A stretch of 9,452 bases of DNA. Source: an uncultured Mycoplasmataceae bacterium (GTDB lineage Bacteria > Bacillota_I > Bacilli_A > Mycoplasmatales > Mycoplasmoidaceae). Below the pieces are notes generated by a model that saw only the letters and a program-made list of their open reading frames with translations, searched no databases and was not told where the DNA came from. Location: NCBI GenBank assembly GCA_947176435.1, contig CAMWQH010000020.1, positions 1 through 9,452 on the forward strand, read 5' to 3'. The position numbers and the translations under genes are program-made. Positions 1-8,297 of the stretch are shown piece by piece. Position 1 is the stretch's first letter; every line of letters begins with the position of its first letter.

Positions 1-333
1 CCTTTCATTCAACCAAAAGATGTAAGTTTTGTCTCTAGTCTTTTTAACAATAAAAATATTAATAATATTTTTATGAAAACATTCTGATATAAAAATTCAA
101 AAAAAAATCTTGATAATATTTTATCGTCACTTTTAAATGATGTTATTTATTTATATGTAGTTGCTAGTAATCACAAAAAAATTAGAAACTATAAATTGAT
201 TCAAGAAAAAGATATCGAAAATTTTACAAACATTCTTGAAATTAATAAAAATTTTCAAAACAAAATACAAATACTTTTTCCTAGACAATGTAATGATTTA
301 ATTGTTTTTGTAAATTCTTTGTTAAATATCTAA
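1..333 (+). CDS. C-terminal part of a rightward gene, possibly DNA polymerase III delta' subunit (HolB-like)
   Basis: An open frame runs from the window edge to a TAA at 331-333, giving the last 110 residues of a protein. One TGA codon must be read as Trp (residue 29). The start lies outside the window. The fragment is Asn/Lys/Ile-rich and alpha-helical in character. The order of patches LLNDVIYLYV (about 44-53), IRNY (61-64) and a Leu/Ile-patterned helix near 78-108 (NKNFQNKIQIL, then NDLIVFVNSL) resembles the C-terminal helical domain of clamp-loader subunits such as HolB/DnaX. That match is by eye and weak. A complete HolB would have its AAA+ module upstream. The stop codon overlaps that of the convergent nagB. 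I am confident the frame is real and unsure of its identity. Confidence 0.6.
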
Positions 334-348
334 CTATTAACAATTTTT
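319..348 (+). terminator. AT-rich intrinsic terminator candidate straddling the convergent stop codons
   Basis: A 7-bp inverted repeat, TTGTTAA (319-325) and TTAACAA (337-343), encloses an 11-nt loop and is followed by TTTTT (344-348). Both stop codons, of the left gene (331-333) and of nagB (330-332), lie inside the loop. The stem has only one G-C pair, so the hairpin is weak. The U-run follows only on the plus strand, so it could end the rightward transcript but not the nagB transcript. Confidence 0.4.
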
Positions 349-1082
349 GAAGCCGCTTGGTAATCAACAAAAACACTAACATCCTTGTGAAATAGCAATG
401 ATGTGCAAGGTCATTTTGGATCGTATTTGTTTGCAAATAATTTTGCAATAGCTTCTGCTTTTTTAGGACCTGTAGCAATTAAAACTATTTTTTTTGCAGA
501 TAAAATTGTTTTAATCCCCATAGTAACTGCTTCGCTAGGAACTTTTGATACATCGCCATCAAAAAATCTAGCATTGGCTTCCTTTGTAGATTTAGTGATT
601 TTTACTACATGAGTCTTAGCGCTTAATTTTGTTCCCGGCTCATTAAATGCTATGTGACCATTCACGCCTAATCCTAAGACTTGTAAATCAATACCACCAG
701 CATTTTTAATTTCTTTATCATATTTTTCACAATTTTTTTTATAAGGAAAATGAGTGTTAGCAAGAGAAATATTCACACTCTTGAATAAATTTTCATTCAT
801 AAAAGATTTATAAGATTGATCAATATAATCGCTTGATAAACCAATATATTCGTCCAAATTAAAAGTTTTTATTTGTTCAAATGAAATCTTTTTTTCTTTG
901 TTTGCCTTAATAAGTTTTTTATACAAAGGTACAGGTGATGAACCGGTTGCCAAACCTAATATAGAATTTGGCTTAGATGATATTTGATCAATAAAAATTT
1001 TTGATGATTTTTCTGCGATCTCTTCTTCATCTTTACAAACAAATAATTTAACTGTATATTTTTTCTTAAATAAATTTAGCAT
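330..1082 (-). CDS. nagB: Glucosamine-6-phosphate deaminase
   Basis: This cytoplasmic enzyme converts glucosamine-6-phosphate to fructose-6-phosphate and ammonia, the last step of amino-sugar entry into glycolysis. The product is 250 aa, close to Firmicute NagB (about 240). Visible motifs are the phosphate-binding loop GLATGSSP (43-50), NLDEY (75-79) with the catalytic Asp77, and GLGVNGHIAFNEPG (137-150) with His143 and Glu148. Asn141 in place of the E. coli Asp is normal for the Bacillus-type enzyme. Further matches are KSTKEANARFF and VPSEAVTMGI. A TGA codon at residue 224 is read as Trp; reading it as stop would remove the last 27 residues. The start at 1082 overlaps the nagA stop by 7 nt and has an AGAGGT Shine-Dalgarno at 1088-1093, inside nagA. 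It is the last gene of the permease-nagA-nagB operon. Confidence 0.95.
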
Positions 1083-2221
1083 TTGATACCTCTATTTTTA
1101 TAAACTAATTTTCCTTCTTTGTATGTTTCACATATATTAATTTTTGAATCAACAATTATAAAGTCAGCTAAATAATCTTTTTTAATTATACCTATTTTGT
1201 TATCAAGTCCAATTGACTTAGCAGCATTTAAACTAGACATTTTTGCAAGTTCTATCATATTACAATGAGTTGCTTGCAAGAAAGTTTGAACTTGCTTGTT
1301 AAACGGCTTAATAGATCCAGCTATTGTATCATCTGATTTTAATCTAACTATTTCATCAGTTTTGTAAGTATTTAATGTTCCTAATTTGTAATTACCATTT
1401 GGTAACCCTTTGCATGATAACGAATCCGTAATGATGATTATTCTATCTGATTTAACGATATCATAAGTATTTTTAAGAACCAATTTGTCTACATGAAAAC
1501 CATCAGAAATTAATTCACAATAAATCTGGGTATCAAGAAAAGCCATATTAACAATTCCAGGGTTTCTATGATCAAATTTTGACGTTTGGTTATATAAATG
1601 AATAATTCGTTTTGCTCCATTTACCATAGCCTCTAACGCAATATCAGCACTGCAATTTGAATGTCCAATTGAAACAATAAAATCTTTTGAGATTTTTGAT
1701 ATTAAATTTAAATTATTTTTGACTTCTGGCGCAACCGCTAATATTTTAATAAAGTTATTTTGCTTTTTAATCTGATTTAAAAACTTCAAATCAATTGGAG
1801 TGATTAATTTCGCATCGTGAGCACCCTTTTTTTCTTTAGAAATAAATGGTCCTTCAATGTATCAACCGGCAACTATTTTATTTTGATCTTTTTCAAAAAA
1901 CTTCTTCCAATTTTTTGATATAGAATTCAAGTCTTTTTTTGAACAAGTTACAGTTGTACCAATAACGGTTGTTACACCTTCACTTACAACGTTTTGTAAG
2001 TATTTATCAACATTTTTAAAATCATTTTTTGCAAGTTGATTAAAATCTCATCCATATCCGCCGTGGGTATGAGAATCAATAAAACCAGGTAATAAGAATT
2101 TGGCCTTTGTTGACGGTTTAGAAGATAACTTTTGTATGTTACTAAATTTACCTTTTTCAATTGTTACATTCCCAAAAAATATTTCTTTATTAGTAACAAT
2201 ATTTACTTTACTTATTTTCAT
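1076..2221 (-). CDS. nagA: N-acetylglucosamine-6-phosphate deacetylase
   Basis: This amidohydrolase removes acetate from GlcNAc-6-P to give glucosamine-6-P, the NagB substrate. The product is 381 aa, the usual length. Metal and active-site motifs appear in order: HTHG (51-54), EGPF with Glu123, GAH (133-135), GHS with His187, HLYN with His208, SDGFHVD (239-245) and the catalytic Asp266 in ITDSL. A C-terminal strand, KDYLADFIIVD (348-358), closes the composite beta-sandwich domain typical of the family. Residues 58 and 120 are Trp encoded by TGA, while residue 105 uses the rare TGG. The ATG at 2221 was chosen because it gives the full N-terminal beta domain. It overlaps the end of the permease by 14 nt and has no clear Shine-Dalgarno, so coupled translation is likely. 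nagB follows with a 7-nt overlap. Confidence 0.95.
1088..1093 (-). promoter_or_regulatory. Ribosome binding site of nagB
   Basis: The leftward strand reads AGAGGT here, inside the 3' end of nagA and about 5 nt before the nagB ATG at 1082. It supports that start over any internal one and fits translational coupling to nagA. Confidence 0.6.
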
Positions 2222-3755
2222 ACTTAACTAAATTATATTTAGTTTTATTTGTTGGAATGAACATAACACTAAGGAATAAAAATAAAACAACGACCGTCAT
2301 GACTGTTCCAACTAATGATTCAATTTCCGTAGTTTTATCATCATACATATTGTTACCTACATAATATAAGACTAAACCTAAATTGGTAAATGTTTGAATA
2401 ACAATCATTACTAAACTATAACCAACAATGATAATTGTTACTCATGAAGCCCAATTAAAGTTTTTATCATTACATGTTTTAATTATTTTTGTCTTTTTAT
2501 TTCTTAGCGCTCCAATAATTCCAACTACAATGCAAGCAAATGCTAAAACTGATGTTCAGTTTGCCATTAAATCAACAAATGAATATAGTTTGCTTGTAGC
2601 TAAAGTGTATCCAATACCCAAACCAAAATAATTATTTGTATCAATGTATCCAAGACTACCAATTAGTGTACATACTCAAAATAAAAGAAAGAATAAGGTA
2701 AACGAATAAAAACAACCAACAACATGTGAATTTGGTTTTAATTTTTCTTTGAAAAATCTTGCAAAAATAATGTCATTGTTTGCAGCTAAATCTTCATAGA
2801 AATTACTAGAATACAAACAAAAACCATTAATGATTCCAAATATACCAAACGCAACAATAATTTGCATTGTTTGTAACAATGGTAAACAATGTTTTTGTTC
2901 AAATCATTGTGATAATCCTGATAATGATCCTTGACCACTGATCATTAACGATATTGAAATTAATAAATCAATTGTAGAAACACATAACAATCCAATTAAC
3001 ATTGCATTAGATGTTTTTTTAGGTTCTTTCATTTCTGTTTGAAGACCAGCAGTACTATAAAAACCATCAAAGACAAAAAATATAGATGGTATTGAAATAA
3101 AAATACCTAACACAGGATTTAATTCATTAAATAATGGTGTTGCTGGTTTTACATATGAAATTTCATTTATTGTACCAGTATCTGCATAATAAACATAGCC
3201 TATAATTGCAGCAAAGATTAAAGGCAAAAATTTAACTACTGTAATAATTCAATTTTGAATATTTGTCATTTTTGAAGACAAACCAGATGTGAAAATAAAT
3301 CAAACCGAAATCGCTAATGATATTAATGCAACATAATATCAATCAAGATTGGCAAATATCGAATTCGGAAATGCTTCTTGAATTGTCATGACAGCATAAA
3401 ACGGCATGATAAAAAAGTTTATTGGCAAATATAGATAAGCCATAAATTTTTTACCACTTTGGTATAAATATTCGTTGCAAAAAGTCTTAATTCAACCAAT
3501 AATGCCCAGTTTGTTTTTAGTAGATGCCGAGCATAATTCTGTTAAACATAATCCTAGACATATGATGGCAAATATTGCAATAATTCAAGCAATTATTGCC
3601 ATTCAAATATTTCCTTGAGTGTTTCCCAAAACTTCACTGTTTTTTAGGAAAATTCCTGCACCAATAGACGAACCGATAACAATTAAAATAGCAGAAATAA
3701 AATTAATCTTCTGCTTTTTTGATATTGGAATTTTGCTTTTTTTAGATAAACTCAT
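2208..3755 (-). CDS. APC-superfamily amino-acid permease
   Basis: This is a polytopic membrane transporter of 515 aa with about 12 or more hydrophobic segments, spaced along nearly the whole chain (for example about 18-37, 50-72, 104-125, 138-157, 168-189, 215-235, 250-272 and 295-316). The first helix carries SSIGAGIF (29-36), the unwound substrate-binding signature of APC carriers. Between helices 6 and 7, FDGFYSTAG followed by EMKEPKK (241-247) matches the conserved E-M-x-x-P-K cytoplasmic loop. Several TGA codons are read as Trp. The substrate cannot be told from sequence. It heads the leftward operon and overlaps nagA by 14 nt, so it is co-transcribed with amino-sugar catabolism. The start at 3755 lacks a Shine-Dalgarno and lies only a few bases from the predicted transcription start. 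The short reading frames on either strand inside this gene are shadows. Confidence 0.88.
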
Positions 3756-3766
3756 TTTAGAAATAT

Positions 3767-3772
3767 ATTATA
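3767..3772 (-). promoter_or_regulatory. -10 box of the permease-nagA-nagB operon
   Basis: A perfect TATAAT on the minus strand lies 11 nt before the permease ATG (3755), which would put the transcript start at about 3760 and leave a leader of only about 5 nt. No good -35 is seen, as is common in mycoplasmas. Confidence 0.5.
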
Positions 3773-3774
3773 AA

Positions 3775-3780
3775 TATAAT
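3775..3780 (+). promoter_or_regulatory. -10 box of the unknown protein-cmk-der-gpsA operon
   Basis: A perfect TATAAT on the plus strand, 20 nt before the ATG at 3801, predicts a start near 3787 and a leader of about 14 nt without a Shine-Dalgarno. It lies 2 nt from the opposing -10 box of the permease operon, so the two promoters may compete for polymerase. Confidence 0.5.
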
Positions 3781-3800
3781 AATAATTAATATTCTTAATA

Positions 3801-4445
3801 ATGCAAACAAGAATTGAAAAGTGAAAAATATACCGCCAAGAAATTCTTAATGATGGTTTAATGCTAGACAAACTAGCAAATGAATCATCAGTTATTAAAG
3901 ATTACAAACTTAAGATTGATGAGCTAAATCCAAAAATTCTTAATGATATTTCAACAAATTCAGCTTTATCAAATCTAATTTCAATTGATCTTAAAAAATA
4001 TTCAGAAATTGAAAATTTAAAAGAATTTTCCTATTTAATTGATGACCAGAAATTGAATATTTCTCAAAAGGAAATTGAAGAGTATTTAGCAAATTCTGAT
4101 TTTGTTTCAATTCTTGACGAAAAAGGAAAAATTTCTAATAAGTGATTATCAGAAGATAAAAACTTTTTACAAATAATCGATTATGAAAAGAAATTAAAGA
4201 ATCTTTCTAATACTTGAACTACTTTTCAAATAGTAAGCAAAGACCAAATAGATAAACTTGATGATTTAATCAAATCTAAAAAAATCTATGAGGAATTCCA
4301 AAATTATAGAATTGAAGAATTAGACGAATCACAAATTGTCAGCAAACCATTTAAAACTATTTACTTAATTAGTATGATTACTTCTTTAGTAATGTTAGTT
4401 GTATTAATTATTTTCTTGATCTTACAAATTGTTTATTATGCATAA
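3801..4445 (+). CDS. Unrecognised 214-aa tail-anchored membrane protein
   Basis: I do not recognise this family. The frame is open from the ATG at 3801 to the TAA at 4443-4445 when three TGA codons are read as Trp (residues 8, 115 and 139). Residues 1-185 are hydrophilic, rich in Lys, Glu, Asp, Asn and Ile, and look mostly helical with possible coiled-coil stretches (about 60-100 and 145-175). One strong hydrophobic segment, about residues 187-211, ends three residues before the C-terminus. There is no signal peptide, so the body should face the cytoplasm with the tail in the membrane. It is the first gene of the cmk-der-gpsA operon, and its last 8 nt overlap the cmk start. No Shine-Dalgarno precedes the ATG; a later Met (residue 21, at 3861) is possible but would drop a well-formed basic N-terminus. 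Function unknown. Confidence 0.8.
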
Positions 4446-5097
4446 TTCATTGGTTTATCAAATAGCTATAGATGGTCCGGCTGGCAGTGGAAAAAGTTGT
4501 ATTGCAAAATTGGTTGCAAAAAAGCTAGGTTTTCAATTTATTAACACCGGTGGAATGTTTCGTTGTTATGCAATTGCATTAAAAAATACAGACTTATCTG
4601 ATGAACAAGCAGTTAAAAAAGTTTTAGATAATTCAAACGTTAAATTACAAGGTGCATTGTTATTTTTAAATAATAAAGATGTTACCGAACTTGCTAATTC
4701 TAATGAAATTAGTATTTTTGCAAGTAGGGTTGCATTGCTTAAATCTGTAAGAGACAAGTGTTTAATTGAACAAAGAGATATCGCTAGTAAACAAAGTTCT
4801 GTAATGGAGGGAAGAGACACAACTAGCGTCGTACTACCAAATGCAACACTTAGAATTTTTTTAACTGCAAGTCCAGAAGTAAGAGCAAAAAGAAGATGAC
4901 TTCAATCGGGTCAAATTGAACCATTGGAAAAAATTACTCAAGATCTTAAAGAGAGAGATTATCAAGATACAAATAGAAAGATTGCACCATTAATATTTAC
5001 TGAAGGTTGCATTAAAATTAATACTGACAATCTAACAATTGATCAAACTGCAGATTTAATTATTGATTTATTCAAGAAAGAGGTAAACAATGTTTAA
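4438..5097 (+). CDS. cmk: Cytidylate (CMP/dCMP) kinase
   Basis: This cytoplasmic enzyme transfers phosphate from ATP to CMP or dCMP, feeding CTP and dCTP synthesis. The product is 219 aa, the usual length. The P-loop is DGPAGSGKS (12-20). NTGGMFR (36-42) stands where DTGAMYR is usual. EGRDTTSVVLPNA (124-136) matches the GRD signature, FLTASPEVRAKRR (141-153) follows, and KERDYQDTNR (171-180) is the lid motif. A TGA at residue 154 is read as Trp. The ATG at 4438 gives the expected N-terminus and overlaps the preceding gene by 8 nt; an in-frame TTG at 4429 is less likely. Neither start has a Shine-Dalgarno, so translation probably depends on the upstream gene. The 3' end overlaps der by 8 nt, and cmk-der adjacency is common in Firmicutes and mycoplasmas. 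Confidence 0.95.
5077..5083 (+). promoter_or_regulatory. Ribosome binding site of der
   Basis: AAAGAGG lies inside the last codons of cmk, 6 nt before the der ATG at 5090. It fixes the der start. Confidence 0.6.
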
Positions 5098-6424
5098 GGT
5101 TGCAATTGTTGGTAAACCAAATGTTGGTAAATCAACTCTTTTTAATAGAATCATTTTAAAGAAAAAATCTATTGTTACAGATATGCCTGGTGTAACACGT
5201 GATCGTATTTATGCTGAAGCTACTTGAGTAAATAAAAAATTCACAGTAATTGACACTGGTGGTTTAACAAATGAAAATATGGCGTTTCAACAAAATATTG
5301 AAAAACAAGTTTTGTTAGCTATTGAAGAAGCAAATACCATCATATTTTTGGTGTCCGAAAAAGACGGAATTAATAAAGATGATTATTATGTTGCAAAACT
5401 TCTTAAAAAATATCGTGCAAAAAATGTTATTCTTGCTGTCAATAAATCAGAAAACAAACAAGGTGAATATGAAAGGATGTATTATTCATTAGGTTTTGGT
5501 AAACCTAATTACATTTCAGCTGAACATAGTATTGGTGTTGGAGATTTGTTAGATTTAGCAATAAAAAACATTAATAATTCTTTAATAAAAAAAGAAGACG
5601 AAAAAACAAAATTCTGCGTAATTGGTAGACCAAATGTAGGAAAATCAACATTAGTTAATTCCATTCTTAATGAAGAAAGAGTAATTGTGTCTAATATTGC
5701 CGGTACTACAAGAGATAGTATTGATTGCAATTTTAAATATAACAATAAGCAATATACAATTATTGACACAGCTGGAATAAGAAAAAAATCTAGAATAACA
5801 GATCAAGTTGAAAAATTTGCTTTATCTAGAACTGCAGACGCAATTTCAAGATCTAATTTGATTTTGCTGGTTCTTGATGGTAGTGAAGATTTTAACGAAC
5901 AAGATGAAGTTATTGGTGGTCTTGCGTTTGATGCAAACATCCCTACAATTATTGTTGTAAACAAATGAGACAAAATTGATAACAAAAAAACTAATACTAT
6001 GAATGAAATGACTAAATTGATTCGTAGTAAATTTCATTATTTAACTTGAGCACCAATTGTTTTTATTAGTGCAGCTAACAAACAAAGAATTCAGAAAATT
6101 TTTGAAACAATGAATAAAATTAATGAACAACTTCACAAATCTGTTTCCACATCGATTCTTAATGATGTTTTATCAAAAGCTGAAATTTTAAATCCTTCAC
6201 CAAAATTCAAAGGAAATAGATTTAATATGTCATATGCTACGCAAGTGCAAAGTCAAATTCCAACTTTTGTAATTTTTGGAAACGATCCAAAATATGTTCA
6301 CTTCAGTTATGCTAGATATTTAGAAAATCAAATAAGAAATTCTTTTGGATTTACAGATATACCAATTACAATATATTTTAAGGACAAGAATTCTCGTATA
6401 AGAGGAATTAAAAAAGATAGATAA
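5090..6424 (+). CDS. der: Ribosome-assembly GTPase Der (EngA), tandem G domains
   Basis: Der is an essential GTPase that acts in late 50S subunit assembly. The 444-aa product has the full family plan. G domain 1 shows GKPNVGKS (8-15), PGVTRDR (33-39), DTGG (55-58) and NKSE (118-121). G domain 2 shows GRPNVGKS (179-186), AGTTRDS (204-210), DTAG (226-229) and NKWD (291-294). A KH-like C-terminal domain of about 100 residues follows, with FVIFGNDP (393-400), FSYARYLENQIR (405-416), GFTDIPI (420-426) and a basic end. NKSE replaces the usual NKxD of domain 1, a conservative Asp-to-Glu change at the guanine-specificity residue. Trp residues encoded by TGA include W293 in NKWD, which cannot be a stop. 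The gene overlaps cmk by 8 nt and gpsA by 1 nt. Confidence 0.97.
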
Positions 6425-7410
6425 TGGCAAAAATAGCAGTATTAGGTACAGGCGCATGAGGAACAGCATTAAGTAACGTTTTATTAAAAAATGGTCACGA
6501 TGTTTTAATGTACGGAATTGATAAAAAAGAAATTTCTGATCTTAAAAAAGGTTTAAATGCAAAATATTTTGGAAATAAAAAAATGGCCTCTATTCCAAAA
6601 TCAACATTAAACGAAAAAGATGTGATTTCTTTTAAGCCTTCATATGTTTTGTTAGCTGTTCCAAGTTCTTTCATTGAATCAACACTAAAAAAATTTACTT
6701 CTAAATTATCAAATAAACCAATTTACATAAATGTTGCAAAGGGTTTTAATCCTAAGACTAATGAAGTTTGATCAATTGCTATTAAAAAAATAATTAAACC
6801 TTATTCAAAAGGATTTGTTTCTTTACTGGGTCCTTCGTTTGCAATTGAAGTATTCAACAATCAAGCAACTATGATTAATGCAGTTTCTACCAAGAAAAAA
6901 CTTGCAAGAAATGTTGCAAATTTATTCAATAATTCTACATTTAAATGTATTGTTACTACAGATGAAAAAGGTGCAGAAATTATGGGTAGTCTTAAAAATG
7001 TTATGGCTATTGCACTTGGGCTTGCTTATGAACTACATACATCAATTAATACACGTGCTGCAATGCTAGCAGAAGCAACAAAAGAAATTTCTTTAATAGT
7101 TAAATCTCTTGGTGGTAAACCTGAAACAATTAGTAATTTCTGTGGTATTGGAGATATTTATTTAACTTGTACTGATTCTAAATCAAGAAATTTCTCTTTT
7201 GGAAAGTCTATTGCACAAATTGGTTTAAAGAAAACTTTGTCTCAAAATAATAAGACCGTTGAGGGTTATAACGCAACAAAAGTAGCATACAAAATTATTT
7301 CTAATAAGAAAATTAATGCACCTGTTTTAAGTGAAATATATAAAGTACTTTATAAAGAAAAAAATCCTAAGTTTTTTGTGGCTACTGTAATTAAAAAAAT
7401 AATAAAATAG
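6424..7410 (+). CDS. gpsA: NAD(P)-dependent glycerol-3-phosphate dehydrogenase
   Basis: This enzyme interconverts dihydroxyacetone phosphate and sn-glycerol-3-phosphate, linking glycolysis to phospholipid synthesis. The product is 328 aa, the usual length. The Rossmann loop GTGAWGTAL is at 8-16, VAKG with Lys106 at 104-107, GPSFA at 136-140, GSLKNVMAI at 188-196 with the catalytic Lys191, NTRAAM at 209-214, and GIGDIYLTC followed by SRNFSFG at 241-260. W12 in the dinucleotide loop is encoded by TGA. The ATG shares one base with the der stop (TAATG), typical of re-initiation; a weak AGAGGAA at 6401-6407 is rather far upstream. It is the last gene of the four-gene operon. No hairpin follows it, and the HU promoter begins within its 3' end. 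Confidence 0.97.
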
Positions 7411-7425
7411 CTAGAAAAATTGGTA

Positions 7426-7431
7426 TATAAT
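7426..7431 (+). promoter_or_regulatory. -10 box of the HU gene
   Basis: TATAAT sits 16 nt after the gpsA stop. TGG just upstream may act as an extended -10 with the overlapping TATATA (7424-7429). A -35 region would fall in the last gpsA codons, where only AT-rich sequence is seen. The predicted start is near 7438, giving a leader of about 27 nt. Confidence 0.5.
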
Positions 7432-7447
7432 GAATATATACAAAAAT

Positions 7448-7453
7448 AAGGAG
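7448..7453 (+). promoter_or_regulatory. Ribosome binding site of the HU gene
   Basis: AAGGAG lies 11 nt before the ATG at 7465. It is one of only two canonical AAGGAG sites in the window, fitting a highly expressed gene translated independently of gpsA. Confidence 0.7.
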
Positions 7454-7464
7454 AAAAAAATACG

Positions 7465-7752
7465 ATGGCAAAGCCTCTAACAAAAAACCAAATCATTAAG
7501 AAACTTTCTGAACAAACTGGAGTTAGTTCTAAAGATGTTAAGAATGTTTTAAATTGCTTAAATGAAATGGCTATTAAAGAAGTTAAATCTAATGGTCAAT
7601 TCAGAATTTGTGATTTAGGAAAATTAAAACTTAGAAAACGTGAAGCTAGAATGATGAGAAACCCTCAAACTGGTAAACAAATGAAAGTTCCAGCTAAAAA
7701 AGTTGTTAAGTTTACAGTTGCTAAATCTGTAAAAGAAAAAATTGCTAAGTAA
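7465..7752 (+). CDS. HU-type nucleoid DNA-binding protein
   Basis: This is a small basic histone-like protein that bends and compacts DNA as a dimer. The product is 95 aa, typical of HU/IHF. The N-terminal helix pair (about 6-40) starts KNQIIKKLSEQTGV. The G-x-F motif is NGQFRI (43-48). The DNA-binding arm contains REARMMRNPQTG (59-70) with Arg65-Asn66-Pro67, where the conserved proline intercalates into the minor groove. The last strand and helix, VKFTVAKSVKEKI (81-93), complete the fold. The gene has its own promoter, a strong Shine-Dalgarno and a terminator, so it is monocistronic. It contains no Trp codon. HU and IHF cannot be separated by eye, but mycoplasmas usually encode HU. Confidence 0.95.
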   Translation: MAKPLTKNQIIKKLSEQTGVSSKDVKNVLNCLNEMAIKEVKSNGQFRICDLGKLKLRKREARMMRNPQTGKQMKVPAKKVVKFTVAKSVKEKIAK

Positions 7753-7773
7753 TTAGTAAATTAATTGATTAAT

Positions 7774-7809
7774 AAAAAGTCCAACACCGTGATTAAGTGT
7801 TGGCTTTTT
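7774..7809. terminator. Bidirectional intrinsic terminator between the HU gene and recU
   Basis: The perfect 7-bp repeat CCAACAC (7781-7787) and GTGTTGG (7797-7803) has a 9-nt loop. It is flanked by AAAAAG (7774-7779) and CTTTTT (7804-7809), which can extend the stem past a single bulged T and give a U-run in both directions. It lies 21 nt after the HU stop and just beyond the recU stop, so it can serve both convergent genes. It is the only GC-rich stem in the window. Confidence 0.88.
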
Positions 7810-7811
7810 AT

Positions 7812-8294
7812 TTATAAAAATTTTAAATAGTCAATAATTCCTGGGTAAGAAATGTGTATTTCTTGGCAGTTTTCTTTTATATATTCAAATTTAATTGTTT
7901 TAGATTTATTTGTTCTAATCCATTTGATAATATCAGATGTTTTAATTAAGTAAATTTTGTCTATAGTATTGAAATAAATTATCAAAAATGATTTAGCACC
8001 ATGATTCATTGTATTAATTAAATGTCTTAATTGATGCTCTTTAATTAAATTTAAATTAAAATTTGTTTCATTTGTTTGTTTCGTTTCAAATTCAATATGT
8101 TTAGATTTATATACTCCGCAATAATCTACATATGATTTCGCTAATAGTTTACCAACTATTGCATTTGGTGGTAAATTTTTAATTATCTTTATAGGTAAAT
8201 ATCTCTTTTCAATAATAGCAATATTTCGGTCGTAATAATATGAATTAGTGCGATTCACTAATTCTTCAATGTACATACCACGATTGGCATTCAT
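7812..8294 (-). CDS. recU: Holliday junction resolvase RecU
   Basis: RecU cuts four-way junctions in recombinational repair in Firmicutes and mycoplasmas, where RuvC is absent. The 160-aa product starts NANRGMYIEELVNRTNSYY, the conserved N-terminal helix of the family. The nuclease core carries Asp57 in VDYCGVY, then EFETKQT with Glu70 and Lys72, matching the D...E-x-K metal-binding set. KEHQLRHL (85-92), a following Gly-Ala strand (FLIIYF, 103-108) and IYLIKTSDI (114-122) also fit. It is about 45 residues shorter than Bacillus RecU, mainly for lack of its extended N-terminus. Its one Trp (residue 125) is TGG, so this gene needs no UGA recoding. The ATG lies 3 nt after the stop of the membrane-protein gene, with a GGAAGAAG purine run as Shine-Dalgarno. 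Confidence 0.93.
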   Translation of the reverse strand: MNANRGMYIEELVNRTNSYYYDRNIAIIEKRYLPIKIIKNLPPNAIVGKLLAKSYVDYCGVYKSKHIEFETKQTNETNFNLNLIKEHQLRHLINTMNHGAKSFLIIYFNTIDKIYLIKTSDIIKWIRTNKSKTIKFEYIKENCQEIHISYPGIIDYLKFL

Positions 8295-8297
8295 TAA

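Noticed and set aside
403..612. Small rightward gene of 69 residues
   Set aside because: It is antisense to nagB and mirrors its conserved C-terminal region.
2428..2631. Small rightward membrane-like gene of 67 residues
   Set aside because: It is antisense to the permease, which is continuous through this region with APC motifs, and it has no ribosome binding site.
4429..4437. TTG start for cmk
   Set aside because: It would add only Leu-Phe-Ile ahead of the ATG at 4438, has no Shine-Dalgarno, and ATG gives the same overlap style as the neighbouring gene junctions.
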